Shown: in pieces, positions 29,790 through 38,477 of the stretch | Numbering within the stretch: the stretch's first letter is position 1 | How the letters are laid out: every line of letters starts with the position of its first letter | Source: Occallatibacter gabretensis | GTDB taxonomy: Bacteria; Acidobacteriota; Terriglobia; Terriglobales; Acidobacteriaceae | NCBI RefSeq assembly: GCF_001449115.1 | Contig: NZ_LAIJ01000005.1 | Coordinates: 45,036 to 109,035, forward strand | Length of the DNA: 64,000 nt | Reading direction: 5' to 3' | Translations under genes and position numbers: made by a program | Notes under the pieces: generated by a model | Databases searched by the model: none | What the model was told of the DNA's origin: nothing | The model's input: the letters and a program-made list of their open reading frames with translations, nothing else

Positions 29790-30920
29790 ATGCGGTTAAA
29801 ACCCTTCCTGCTCGACGAGTGGCTCGACGCCCACGAACACCACGCCGAATTCAACCTGGCCTCCAGCACCGGCCCCGTCTGGACCCTCAACGAGTTCCTA
29901 AGCCTCGCCACCGAAGAAGAACGCGAGCGCTTCCACCATCAAAAAATGGTCTACAGCCGCCCCGCAGGCGCTGACGCTCTGCGTTCAGCAATCGCCCAAA
30001 TGCACGGCGTCGAAGCAGAAGCGGTCCAAGTCGTCACCGGAGCCTCTGAAGCCCTGCTCATCCTCTTCTGGCTCGCCGCAGAACCGGGAGCAAACGTCAT
30101 CCTGCCCCAGCCCGGCTTCACCACATTCTCGGCCCTCCCGGAGTCGCTTCACCTTGAAACCCGCTACTACACCCTCCGCAAAGAAAACAGCTTCCGCATC
30201 GACATAGAAGAAATCCAGAAGCTGGCAGATCACAACACAAAGCTCATCCTCATCAACAGCCCGCACAACCCGACCGGAGCAACCATCAGCGACGCTGAAC
30301 TGGACGCCCTGCATGAGTTCACCTCATCTCGCGGAATCCAGCTGGTCAGCGACGAAGTCTACCACCCCATCTTCCACGGCGAGCCCACGCAATCCGCATC
30401 ACGCCTTCCCGGTGCCACCGTCATCCATGACTTCTCCAAAGCCTTCCCACTCTCCGGCATCCGCACCGGCTGGATCATCGACCACGACCCCAAACGCCGC
30501 AGGGACTATTGGACCACCCGCGCCTACTTCTCCATCACCAACAACGCTCCCGGCGAATTCCTCGCCGAACTCGCCATCCGTCATCGCGAGCAGGTGCTCG
30601 GAAGAACCCAGAAGGTCGCAACGGAAAATCTCCATCTCCTCACTAGCTTCATGTCTCAACACAGCGACACCCTCGGCTGGATTTCTCCTCGCGGCGGAAT
30701 GACTACCTTTCCCTGGCTGGTAAGCGGAGAAGACAGCCGCGAATTCTGCAAGGCAGCAGCGGAACAAGGCATCATTCTCGCCCCCGGCGACTGCTTCAAT
30801 GCACCTTCGCACTTCCGTCTCGGCTTCGCCGCCCTCCCACCAGAAAAATTCACAGAAGCTCTAAGTCAACTAAGCGAACTGGTAAAAACCTGGGCCAGCG
30901 TAAACCTCCTCAAAGCCTGA
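29790..30920 (+). CDS. PLP-dependent class I/II aminotransferase
   Basis: A 376-residue fold-type I aminotransferase. Seen are VTGASEALLILFWLAAEPG (cofactor pocket), NSPHNPTGATIS, VSDEVYHPIF and HDFSKAFPLSG, where Lys217 should form the aldimine with PLP, plus the Arg of FRLGFAALP near the C-terminus that usually binds the substrate carboxylate. GAGG lies upstream of ATG 29790. No pathway gene sits beside it, so the amino-acid substrate is open. Confidence 0.9.
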   Translation: MRLKPFLLDEWLDAHEHHAEFNLASSTGPVWTLNEFLSLATEEERERFHHQKMVYSRPAGADALRSAIAQMHGVEAEAVQVVTGASEALLILFWLAAEPGANVILPQPGFTTFSALPESLHLETRYYTLRKENSFRIDIEEIQKLADHNTKLILINSPHNPTGATISDAELDALHEFTSSRGIQLVSDEVYHPIFHGEPTQSASRLPGATVIHDFSKAFPLSGIRTGWIIDHDPKRRRDYWTTRAYFSITNNAPGEFLAELAIRHREQVLGRTQKVATENLHLLTSFMSQHSDTLGWISPRGGMTTFPWLVSGEDSREFCKAAAEQGIILAPGDCFNAPSHFRLGFAALPPEKFTEALSQLSELVKTWASVNLLKA

Positions 30921-31125
30921 TCAAATCGGTAGCCGGCGCACAAAAAACATGGACGCGCCGCCTGTCGGGATGTATAGTTTCTCCGACACATCATCATCAG
31001 CAGAAATCCTCCGAATGTACTCTGTGGTTGCTCTTGCTTGCATTGATTTCACGATCGAGCGGCAACTCGTGCGCAACACGCTTCTTCCCTGAAGAAGCCC
31101 TCTCCAAAACTTAAGGAGAACAATC

Positions 31126-32019
31126 ATGTCTCTTACTTTCACCAAACCATCTGTCGCGCTCGGCCTGCCGCGCATGGGCGCCGGTAACGAAAGACACACT
31201 GACACCAATGCGGTTTTGTCCGCAGGCGTTATGATTGCCTACAAAGCGCGCGCCGGTTATCCAACGCCGCAGATGAAGGACAAGATCAACAGGGCCGCCG
31301 TTCAGGCACGGAACATCGTTCGGATAGCGAACGACGCGCTTGCAAGAGTTGTCATGCTCAGAGGCGCGGAGTCCGTATTATTCACCGCAACAATGGCCAG
31401 ACATTACAGCCTCACCGCTGGCAACCTGGGCGGCACTCTTGCAGTCCCTTTCCTCAAAGACAATATTGTCGACAAGCCCTTCTCTCTCAAAGCGCTCACA
31501 GACATAGACAGAAGGTGGGTACTCAATCGCATCCGAGAGGACATGCTCTCAATCAGCTTTCACCTCAACACTGGTGTCTACCTCATCGACATCGATGACG
31601 GTGTCCGGGACGTAGACAACGGCCAAAGAAAGCCCCTGAATCAAATCGATAATGACGGCACGGTCGGCTATGTGCAAAGAAGAACCCACACCGCAGCCTC
31701 AAGCATCTGCGGTTTCCGAAACGGCGAGATTCACATCAGCTTTGCAGAGTTCCTCGATTACTCATTGAACTCTTGTGCGTGCACCATCATTCATGAGGCA
31801 TGTCATAAATACCTCTCTTTCAGAGGCGACGTCTACGGCTTTTATGCCAACTACCCGCCGCCATTGACCGATCCGCGCTCATCGCCGGCGGGAACTGCCT
31901 CCTCTCTCCGCAACTGCGATAGCCTTGCATGGACCGCTGTCTCGCTGGCAACCGGAGCGGTAAGAATGGATAACAACGACAGCGATGACGACGAGCAGTG
32001 CCCTGGAAATGCGATCTGA
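31126..32019 (+). CDS. Putative M35-like (aspzincin) metallopeptidase
   Basis: A 297-residue protein with TIIHEACHKYLSFRG, a HExxH zinc site, then DVYGFY and NCDSLAWTAV. This order resembles the aspzincin/deuterolysin family, where an Asp in a GTxxDxxYG motif is the third zinc ligand and a conserved N-D-S-x-A-W segment follows. The first 200 residues are unassigned, there is no signal peptide, and the tail is Asp-rich (DNNDSDDDEQC). AAGGAG precedes ATG 31126. The peptidase call is an inference from motifs; it could be an intracellular or effector-type peptidase. Confidence 0.6.
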   Translation: MSLTFTKPSVALGLPRMGAGNERHTDTNAVLSAGVMIAYKARAGYPTPQMKDKINRAAVQARNIVRIANDALARVVMLRGAESVLFTATMARHYSLTAGNLGGTLAVPFLKDNIVDKPFSLKALTDIDRRWVLNRIREDMLSISFHLNTGVYLIDIDDGVRDVDNGQRKPLNQIDNDGTVGYVQRRTHTAASSICGFRNGEIHISFAEFLDYSLNSCACTIIHEACHKYLSFRGDVYGFYANYPPPLTDPRSSPAGTASSLRNCDSLAWTAVSLATGAVRMDNNDSDDDEQCPGNAI

Positions 32020-32035
32020 TAACACCGCGGTTGTG

Positions 32036-32071
32036 GATGCCCCACCTCTGGACTCTGAGATGTGGGGCATC
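32036..32071 (+). repeat. Hairpin after the metallopeptidase gene
   Basis: GATGCCCCAC (32036-32045) pairs perfectly with GTGGGGCATC (32062-32071). There is no T run, so termination is uncertain. The TGCCCCA stem resembles the dispersed hairpins at 34917 and 40833. Confidence 0.5.
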
Positions 32072-32120
32072 ACTCCCGCCGCTCTAGGACGAACCTGTCG
32101 TTGCTTTTACTGTCATCCGT

Positions 32121-32148
32121 AACCTGTAACCTGCAACCTGTAACCTGC
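32121..32148. repeat. Four-copy 7-bp tandem repeat (AACCTGT/AACCTGC)
   Basis: Alternating AACCTGT and AACCTGC, two of each, in the gap before the end of the permease gene. The same words recur at 43440-43451 (CCTGTAACCTGCC). Confidence 0.8.
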
Positions 32149-32150
32149 CT

Positions 32151-34781
32151 TTATTCGCACCGAATCGCCTTAACCGGATCAAGCCCAGCAGCCCTCCGCG
32201 CAGGCAGCCAGCAAGCAAACACACCCACCAGCGCAAGCATCCCCGCCACCACCGGAAAGATCATCCACACCGGCCCTGCTCCTCCCAGCGGAAGCCCGGC
32301 CATTACCTTCGCCAGCGCCAGCGCCGCGCCCAGCCCCACCAGCAGCCCCACGCCCACCTGCAGCAATCCACGCCGCATCACCAGCAGCAGAATGTCCTTC
32401 ACCCGGGCGCCCAGTGCAATCCGCACACCAATCTCCTGCGTCCTGCTGCTCGTCGCATACGCAATCACCGAGTACAAACCCACCGCAGCCATCAGCATCG
32501 CAATCAGCGCAAACCCGCCAAAAATCTTCCCAAACACTTTCAGGAACCACACCTGCTTCGCCACCGCCGCATCCAGCCGGAACGGCTCACTCAGCGGCAT
32601 CTCAGAATCGACAGCCGCCACCGCCTTCCGCATCTCCGGCAGCGGATCGCCCTCCGCATCCAACATCAGCGTCATATTGTTCGTCTGCAGAAATTTGTAT
32701 GGAACAAACACGATCGGCTTCGGCTGATCCTCCACCAGCTCCTGCACCATATCCGCGGAAATCCCCACCACCGTCATCCAATCCATCGGCTTCTTGTCGT
32801 CGCCCGTCAGCCTCACCCGCTTGCCCAGCGCATCCTCGCCCGGCCACAGCTTGTTCGCCGTATCCCGCGTCACTACCACCGCACCATGATGCGCCGATCC
32901 ATCCGTCTCATTCAGTCCGCGCCCGCGCAAAATCGGCAGGCCAATCGTCTCGAAATACTCAGGCGATACCACAATCTCCCCAATCACCGGCCGATGTTCC
33001 GGCTTGGCATCCACATGCTCCCGTTCGATCGGCTGCCAGTTCGAGCCCAATCCCGGAGCATCCGAAACCAGCGCCGCATGCCTCGCTCCCGGAATCGCCT
33101 TCATCTTCAACATCACCCCGTCAAAGAACCGCTGCCGCGCATCGCCATCGCCATCCTTGTAGCGCGTCTCCGGCAGCACAGCACGCGCCGTCATAATCCG
33201 CGCAGACGGAATAAACGGATTCACCGCCAGGTTGCTCATCAGGCTCTTCACAAAAATCCCCGCGCCTGTCAGCAGCGCCAGCGTCAGCGCAAACTGGAAC
33301 ACCACCAGCCCGCCTGAAAGCCATCCCCCTCGCCGCCGCCCCACGTTATACGCGCCATCCTTCAGCACGCCCATCAGGTCTGGCTTTGAGGAACGCAACG
33401 CCGGAGCAATCCCGAACAGCAGTCCGCTCAAAACGCACAGCCCCGCAAAGTAGCCAAACACTCTATAGTCCGTCGTGAACTCAATCCAATACGGCCGAAT
33501 CTCCTTCGTCGCCATATCAAACCACCGCACGCCAAACGTGGCCAGCCCCAGCCCCATCACTCCGCCCACCGTGCTCAGCATCACGCTCTCAATCAGCAGT
33601 TGCCGAATCATCCTCCACCGCGTAGCGCCCAGGGCCGTCCGTATCGACATCTCCCTCTGCCGGCTCAGCGTCCTGCTCAGCATCATGTTCGCCACATCCG
33701 CGCACGCAATCAACAGCACAAATCCCACCGCCGCCAGCATCAGCAGAAATACCAGCCGGATATTCCCGCCATTAAACCGCTCATGAAAACTCAGCACGCT
33801 CGCGCCAATCTGCTTGTCTTCCGGAAACTTCGCCGCAAGCCTGCCCGCAATCCCTTGCAATTCCGCGTTCGCCGCCCGCACCGGCGTATCCGGCTTCAAA
33901 ATTCCATACACCCACAGCGGCCTGTCATCACGCTTCGTAGTCGGCTGCAGCGGCATCCACACATCAAACCCATTCGGAAACTTGAATCCCTCCGGCATCA
34001 CGCCCACAATCGTCGCCGGCAGCCCATTCACGCGCACTTCGCGGCCCAACACCCGCGCATCGCTCGCGTAGCGATCCTTCCATATCCCATATCCAATCAC
34101 CATCACCGGCGCAGCCCCCGGCATAGCATCACGCGCCTCAAACATCCTTCCCAGCAGCGCCTTGCCCTGCACCATCTCGAAGATCCCCGTCGTAGCCTTC
34201 GCCAGGTGATACATCTGCGGCGCGCTTCCATCCTCGCTCACAATCGCGCGCGAATTATCCACCGCCTCAAACCACTCAAATTGCCTGCTCTGCACCTTCA
34301 TATCCGCATAGTCCGGATACGACATCGTGATGTTCCGCGAGTTCTGCGCCTCGTCGTTGCTCATCACGGAAACCAGCCGCCCGCCCCCCGGTACCGGAAC
34401 CGGCTTGAACAGCGCCGCATTCACCAGCGTAAAGACCATCGTATTCAGCCCGATCCCCAGCGCCAGCGTCGCCACAATCGCCGCGGAAAACCATCCATGC
34501 GTCAAAATCCCGCGCATCGCATAGCGCACATCACCCGCCAGCCCCGGCATCCACCACCCCGGCCTCTGCCGCTCGCAATCTTCTCGCGCCGCTTCCAACC
34601 CACCAAATTCCACCATCGCCAACCTCCGCGCTTCGCCCACCGGAATCCCTTCAGCAACCCGAGCCGTAATCGACTGCTCCACATGAAATCGCAGCTCCTC
34701 ATCCATCTCCCGCCGCGTCTTCCGCAGAAACAAATTGCGCACCAAAACCAGCCTCACCCGCGTCAGCAGTTCACGAATCAT
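32151..34781 (-). CDS. ADOP-type ABC transporter permease (FtsX/MacB)
   Basis: An 876-residue acidobacterial duplicated orphan permease. A cytoplasmic prefix domain (about 1-85: RKTRREMDEELRFHVEQS) precedes TM1 (about 98-118), a MacB-like periplasmic domain (about 120-370), three TM helices (about 375-500), a second periplasmic domain and three C-terminal TM helices ending in GLDPVKAIRCE. Such proteins work with a MacB-type ATPase, but none is encoded nearby, hence orphan. AGAGGAG lies upstream of ATG 34781. An inverted repeat over the promoter suggests repressor control. The substrate is unknown. Confidence 0.93.
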   Translation of the reverse strand: MIRELLTRVRLVLVRNLFLRKTRREMDEELRFHVEQSITARVAEGIPVGEARRLAMVEFGGLEAAREDCERQRPGWWMPGLAGDVRYAMRGILTHGWFSAAIVATLALGIGLNTMVFTLVNAALFKPVPVPGGGRLVSVMSNDEAQNSRNITMSYPDYADMKVQSRQFEWFEAVDNSRAIVSEDGSAPQMYHLAKATTGIFEMVQGKALLGRMFEARDAMPGAAPVMVIGYGIWKDRYASDARVLGREVRVNGLPATIVGVMPEGFKFPNGFDVWMPLQPTTKRDDRPLWVYGILKPDTPVRAANAELQGIAGRLAAKFPEDKQIGASVLSFHERFNGGNIRLVFLLMLAAVGFVLLIACADVANMMLSRTLSRQREMSIRTALGATRWRMIRQLLIESVMLSTVGGVMGLGLATFGVRWFDMATKEIRPYWIEFTTDYRVFGYFAGLCVLSGLLFGIAPALRSSKPDLMGVLKDGAYNVGRRRGGWLSGGLVVFQFALTLALLTGAGIFVKSLMSNLAVNPFIPSARIMTARAVLPETRYKDGDGDARQRFFDGVMLKMKAIPGARHAALVSDAPGLGSNWQPIEREHVDAKPEHRPVIGEIVVSPEYFETIGLPILRGRGLNETDGSAHHGAVVVTRDTANKLWPGEDALGKRVRLTGDDKKPMDWMTVVGISADMVQELVEDQPKPIVFVPYKFLQTNNMTLMLDAEGDPLPEMRKAVAAVDSEMPLSEPFRLDAAVAKQVWFLKVFGKIFGGFALIAMLMAAVGLYSVIAYATSSRTQEIGVRIALGARVKDILLLVMRRGLLQVGVGLLVGLGAALALAKVMAGLPLGGAGPVWMIFPVVAGMLALVGVFACWLPARRAAGLDPVKAIRCE

Positions 34782-34802
34782 CCCGGCTCCTCTTCCCTAG
34801 GT

Positions 34803-34843
34803 CATTCGACAAGAAAATATCGTGCCTTCTTGTCGAATGTCAA
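34803..34843 (-). promoter_or_regulatory. Promoter with overlapping 11-bp inverted-repeat operator
   Basis: On the minus strand TTGACA (34843-34838) and TATTTT (34819-34814) are 18 nt apart. CATTCGACAAG is repeated in inverted form at 34803-34813 and 34829-34839, perfect over 11 bp with a 15-nt spacer, so the arms lie over the -35 edge and just downstream of the -10. This is the layout of a repressor site. ADOP genes often lie beside PadR-family regulators; none is seen in this window. Confidence 0.7.
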
Positions 34844-34916
34844 GGGGTACGATTACGGCTTCCCGAAAGTTCCCAGGACCTCACTTTTGTTTTTCGTCAG
34901 TTCTACCACAACATTC

Positions 34917-34956
34917 GGGTGCCCCAGGTCCCTGGTGTTGGGACCTGGGATACCAC
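34917..34956. repeat. Dispersed GGTGCCCCA...TGGGATACCAC hairpin repeat
   Basis: GGGTGCCCCAGGTCCC leads into a perfect 10-bp stem, CCCAGGTCCC (34923-34932) with GGGACCTGGG (34940-34949), then ATACCAC. Similar ends flank 40833-40879. It is non-coding and lies between divergent genes. Confidence 0.65.
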
Positions 34957-35018
34957 AAAAGCAAACCATGTCTTTTGCTTTTCCTCGTCCCTAGCTTCCG
35001 CGCCTCATAATCGTAAGA

Positions 35019-35792
35019 GTGCCCTTCACCTTATCCCATGCCGCGGCAGCACTGCCCTTCCGCCGTACGCGCCTCGTCTTCTCAGCCGTAGTCTTCGGCT
35101 CTTTCGCTCCGGACTATGAGTACTTTCTCCGCTTCGGCCCCTGGGGAAAATTCGGCCATTCAACGTTAGGCATCTTCGTCTTCGATCTTCCAGCGTCCCT
35201 CATCATGCTCTGGCTCTTTCACCGCTACGCCAAGGAGCCACTCTGGGCCTGGCTTCCGGAGCGCGTTCGTCAAAGAGTCATACTCGGTCCACGCACACTT
35301 CCGCTGAAAGGCATTCGCCAGATCGCACTCGTCCTCGTTTCAATCCTCATCGGAGTCATCACGCATATCCTCTGGGACTCTGTCACGCACTCTTCCTATT
35401 GGCCATACCGTCACTGGCCTCTTCTCAGTAACACGGTTCAGTTGCCTCTCCTGGGCTCCATGCAGTACTTCAAGTTCTTTCAAATGGCCAGTACCATCCT
35501 CGGCGCGCTTGTGCTTCTCCTGTGGTTTGTACTCTGGTATCGAAACACCGCTCCCGTCCCCCAGCAAAACAATCCCGTTCACACACACAACGAACGAACA
35601 GGCCTTTGGTTTACATCCGCAATCGCAATCATTGCGGGAGCCATTCGCGGATGGGTCGGCATGAACAGCGCCGTTAACTTCAACCCGCTCGCAGTCTTCC
35701 TCGCAGAAGCTGTCATTACCACCATGAGTATCTTTTGGCTCGAGGTCGTAATCTACGGAATCCTGCGCGACATACAATTCAAGCGAAAGTGA
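35019..35792 (+). CDS. DUF4184 family membrane protein
   Basis: A 257-residue integral membrane protein with about six hydrophobic helices. The opening MPFTLSHAAAALPF and GSFAPDYEYFLRF are the hallmark of DUF4184, and the family His/Asp pattern continues with GVITHILWDSVTH. These resemble metal-binding motifs of membrane-bound metal-dependent hydrolases of the YdjM type, but the function is not established. GTG 35019 is taken because the family begins exactly here. It is probably followed by the NTF2-like gene 31 nt later. Confidence 0.88.
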   Translation: MPFTLSHAAAALPFRRTRLVFSAVVFGSFAPDYEYFLRFGPWGKFGHSTLGIFVFDLPASLIMLWLFHRYAKEPLWAWLPERVRQRVILGPRTLPLKGIRQIALVLVSILIGVITHILWDSVTHSSYWPYRHWPLLSNTVQLPLLGSMQYFKFFQMASTILGALVLLLWFVLWYRNTAPVPQQNNPVHTHNERTGLWFTSAIAIIAGAIRGWVGMNSAVNFNPLAVFLAEAVITTMSIFWLEVVIYGILRDIQFKRK

Positions 35793-35823
35793 TGGAAGCC
35801 GAAATCTCGGCAGGAGATCAACC

Positions 35824-36207
35824 ATGCAAGATGAACAAATCCGGGAACTCCTGAATACACATTGGCATGCATCCGCAAGCGGAGATCTCAATGCGGAGCA
35901 TGAAATCTACGACGACAATGCCATCTGCGATTACCCTCAGTCCGGCGAGCGAATCCTCGGCAGGAGCAATCTGCAGGCCCTGCGCGGCCATCATCCCGGC
36001 AAGCCATCAGGCTTCAACGTCCGGCGAATTCTAGGCAGCGGTGATCTCTGGATCACGGAATATACCATCACCTACCAGGGAAAACCGACCTATACGGTCA
36101 GCGTAATGGAGTTCCGCGACGGCAAGGTCGTGCACGAGACACAGTACTTCGCCGATCCCTTCGAGGCGCCCGCCTGGCGCACCCAATGGGTTCAGCAGAT
36201 CGCATAG
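35824..36207 (+). CDS. SnoaL/NTF2-like protein
   Basis: A 127-residue single-domain protein of the SnoaL/NTF2 cone fold: an N-terminal helix (IRELLNTHWHASASGDLNAE), then strands with YDDNAICDYPQSGERILGR and VSVMEFRDGKVVHETQYFADP. Members are small enzymes, such as cyclases or isomerases, or binding proteins; no catalytic assignment is possible. AGGAG lies upstream of ATG 35824. It lies close behind the DUF4184 gene. Confidence 0.85.
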   Translation: MQDEQIRELLNTHWHASASGDLNAEHEIYDDNAICDYPQSGERILGRSNLQALRGHHPGKPSGFNVRRILGSGDLWITEYTITYQGKPTYTVSVMEFRDGKVVHETQYFADPFEAPAWRTQWVQQIA

Positions 36208-36352
36208 CTTTGCGTCACGCTGTCTACTCCGAAGGAGATGAAGAAAGCTCGCGTCACGATTTCTACCGCCACGCTCCGCCGGCGTTAATGTTGCCGTATG
36301 CCTGTCGGAACCCATCACCGCTTACCCTAATCTCGATAAGGAAAGGATTCTT

Positions 36353-36763
36353 ATGAGCATCGTTATAGCCCCGCCATTCACCGATCCTGAATTGGCAGTC
36401 CAAAAAGTCCAGATTGCAGAAGATCTCTGGAACACTCGCGATCCACAGCGCGTCGCCGCGGCATACACCGAGGACACTCAATGGAGAAATCGAACGGAGT
36501 TTCTCAACGGGCGTCACGCCGTAGTCGAATTTCTAAAGCGGAAGTGGGCCACGGAGTTGGACTACAAACTCAAAAAGGAACTCTGGGGCTTTCGCAACAA
36601 CCGAATGGCGGTTAAATTTCAATACGAGTGGCATGACAGCAATGGCCAATGGTTCCGCTCCTATGGCAACGAGCTCTGGGAATTCGCACCCTCTGGCCTG
36701 ATGCAGCGCCGCGAGGCCAGCATCAACGATCTCGCGATCACCGAAACGGAGCGCTTCCTCTAA
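36353..36763 (+). CDS. DUF1348 (NTF2-like) protein, C-terminus shortened
   Basis: A 136-residue protein of the DUF1348 group ([65 protein letters not shown]). Family members I know are about 20 residues longer, with a conserved W-P-x-G-R-R-P-D type ending after this point; here a stop follows ERFL and the following DNA shows no such ending in any frame. It may be a decayed or naturally short member. Function unknown. ATG 36353 follows AAGGA. Confidence 0.8.
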   Translation: MSIVIAPPFTDPELAVQKVQIAEDLWNTRDPQRVAAAYTEDTQWRNRTEFLNGRHAVVEFLKRKWATELDYKLKKELWGFRNNRMAVKFQYEWHDSNGQWFRSYGNELWEFAPSGLMQRREASINDLAITETERFL

Positions 36764-36856
36764 TGCTCAAAAAATACGGCCAATCGCGGTTTATGTTTCT
36801 CGGAAAGCTGTCTTCGCCCACCGCGTTCATCACTCCCCGTCGTCTAGTTCGGATCC

Positions 36857-36961
36857 TTGAGCGCGTATGAAAGCCTGCAAGCCACGCTGAATGAAAAGCC
36901 CCGGGCGAAGATCAGCGTTCCCGCAATCTATGTCCAGGGCAGCGCGGATGCCGGCGACCTG
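36857..36961 (+). pseudogene. Remnant of an alpha/beta-hydrolase gene
   Basis: The frame reads YESLQATLNEKPRAKI followed by SVPAIYVQGSADAGD, which resembles the segment before the catalytic Asp loop of alpha/beta hydrolases (typically x-I-x-V-P-T-I-V-L-H-G-x-A-D-G). Nothing hydrolase-like lies before or after it and no start codon with a ribosome site exists, so it is read as a fragment. The call rests on my recall of the family. Confidence 0.35.
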
Positions 36962-37048
36962 TCGTCACGCAGTTGCTTCAGGAACAGTTCAACAGCTAGT
37001 AGATTTTTGCATCAAGAGTGGCATAACCACAGCCAGCGTCTCACCCTC

Positions 37049-38245
37049 TCACAACCGCTCGTACAATCGTCCCCGCCGCATCGCCGGCGCAATCGGCGCA
37101 GACTTGATAATCCTCGTCAGCCGCTGATGCCAGCCCACATCCCGCCACATCCCCACAAACTGCGGTTCGCAGAAATTACTGCTAGCCATCGCCAGCCACT
37201 GCCCCGTGGACGCAGCCCGCTTCACACCCACCGCGCACAGCTCCTTCACCCAATCCCACTTCAGCAGCGGCCAGTCTTTGTAATCCACAATCGCCCAGCA
37301 CTCGGTCGTAATCAGCGGCACATGAATGGCGCGCGACACCGCCGCCATCCGGTCAATCTTGTCCGTCAGCAGCTTCTGCCAGAACAGCGGCCTCGCACGG
37401 TAAATCTCCTCCGCCTTCAGGCTCAGCTTCGTGTACCCCTTCGGATCAAAGCGTTCATATTCGTATCCGGTCAGCTTGTAGAACTCGCCGCCATTCTGCT
37501 GCACCATCCACTCATGTAGATCCAGAAGGTCAAAGTCAGCCAGTTCCGCGCCATCGCCATCGTCCGGCTCCCCGGCAACCGAATACAGCAGCGGCAGTTG
37601 CGGATAACTCTGCCGTACCACGCCCAGCGCGCGATGCATCCAGCGCAATGAGGCTGGCTCCTTCCACTGCCCAAACGTCAAATGATCCGGCGCAAATGGA
37701 GCCCAATCCTGTCCCGGCCATTCATTGCATAAGTCCACATAGAGAATCACATCCAGCAGCCCCGCCTCGCGAATCAGATCCAGCGTGCGAACCCACTGCT
37801 GAGCCTGCATCTCCGGCGACGAGATCTTCTCGCGCGTCTTGTCCTCATCTTCCCGATACCACGTCGAGAGTCCTACCTTGATTCCCCGCTTCCGGCACTT
37901 GCCAAGAAACTCCATCAGCGCCGGCAGCAGCGTAACGCGGTTCACATCCGGCGAGCCCCAGTCCTGCGTATTCCAGTGAGGCAGCAGCGTCCATGTCTTG
38001 TGTGGGTCCGCGGCCAGCAGATGCGGAAACGGATCAATGCGCACGGCATCATAGCCGCGCAGCAGCAATCCATCCAGCACTGCATCCCAATCCTCAAACC
38101 CCGCCCCCGGCCACCGCCGCTCAATCCACGAGAACTCCCACATCGTAATCGCGCGCGGCCGTTTCCCCGCCCCCGCCGCCGCGTAAGAGGCAGCAGTAGC
38201 CAGCACAGCAGCACCGGATGTTGCCAAAAACTCGCGGCGTTTCAT
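37049..38245 (-). CDS. Tat-exported TIM-barrel glycoside hydrolase-like protein
   Basis: A 398-residue protein that begins with a twin-arginine signal (MKRREFLATSGAAVLATAA), so it is folded before export. The body looks like a cellulase-type (clan GH-A) barrel: YDAVRIDPFPHL, GIKVGLSTWY, YVDLCNEWPGQDW with an Asn-Glu pair that would supply the acid/base, and VPLITTECWAIVDYK with a Glu in nucleophile position. ATG 38245 is preferred to an upstream in-frame codon because it begins the Tat signal. Substrate and GH family are not assigned. Confidence 0.75.
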   Translation of the reverse strand: MKRREFLATSGAAVLATAASYAAAGAGKRPRAITMWEFSWIERRWPGAGFEDWDAVLDGLLLRGYDAVRIDPFPHLLAADPHKTWTLLPHWNTQDWGSPDVNRVTLLPALMEFLGKCRKRGIKVGLSTWYREDEDKTREKISSPEMQAQQWVRTLDLIREAGLLDVILYVDLCNEWPGQDWAPFAPDHLTFGQWKEPASLRWMHRALGVVRQSYPQLPLLYSVAGEPDDGDGAELADFDLLDLHEWMVQQNGGEFYKLTGYEYERFDPKGYTKLSLKAEEIYRARPLFWQKLLTDKIDRMAAVSRAIHVPLITTECWAIVDYKDWPLLKWDWVKELCAVGVKRAASTGQWLAMASSNFCEPQFVGMWRDVGWHQRLTRIIKSAPIAPAMRRGRLYERL

Positions 38246-38335
38246 TTCAGCTCTCTCATCTCGCATCCAGCATACTTCGCCCGCCCGCTCCAACACCGCT
38301 CATTCAGAACGCCACTGCACTCCATCACCAAGCCG

Positions 38336-38411
38336 TGTCATCCTGAGCGAAAGGCCCCCAGACGTTTTCTTCAGCCCGAGGTGGTGAGTCGAAGGACATG
38401 CCTTGGCTTTT
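38336..38411 (+). repeat. Dispersed GTCATCCTGAGCG repeat, copy 2
   Basis: Opens TGTCATCCTGAGCGAAAGG and closes GGTGAGTCGAAGGACATGCC with GGCTTTT; the centre CAGACGTTTTCTTCAG also occurs in copy 4 at 41143. It lies between the hydrolase start and the next gene. Confidence 0.75.
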
Positions 38412-38477
38412 CAGCCATTCAATCACAATATCCGCCCTCGGCTGGTTGTGCGAGAATGGCCCTCGAAAGGAAACACG

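Noticed and set aside
32121..32148. CRISPR-like array
   Set aside because: Four 7-bp units without spacers; a simple tandem repeat.
33600..34994. 464-codon plus-strand frame opposite the ADOP permease
   Set aside because: Extremely Arg/His/Pro-rich translation without domains; the permease on the other strand explains the region.
36834..36847. tRNA-Glu gene
   Set aside because: Only a 14-nt word resembling the 5' end is present; no anticodon arm or T arm follows, so no tRNA is annotated.
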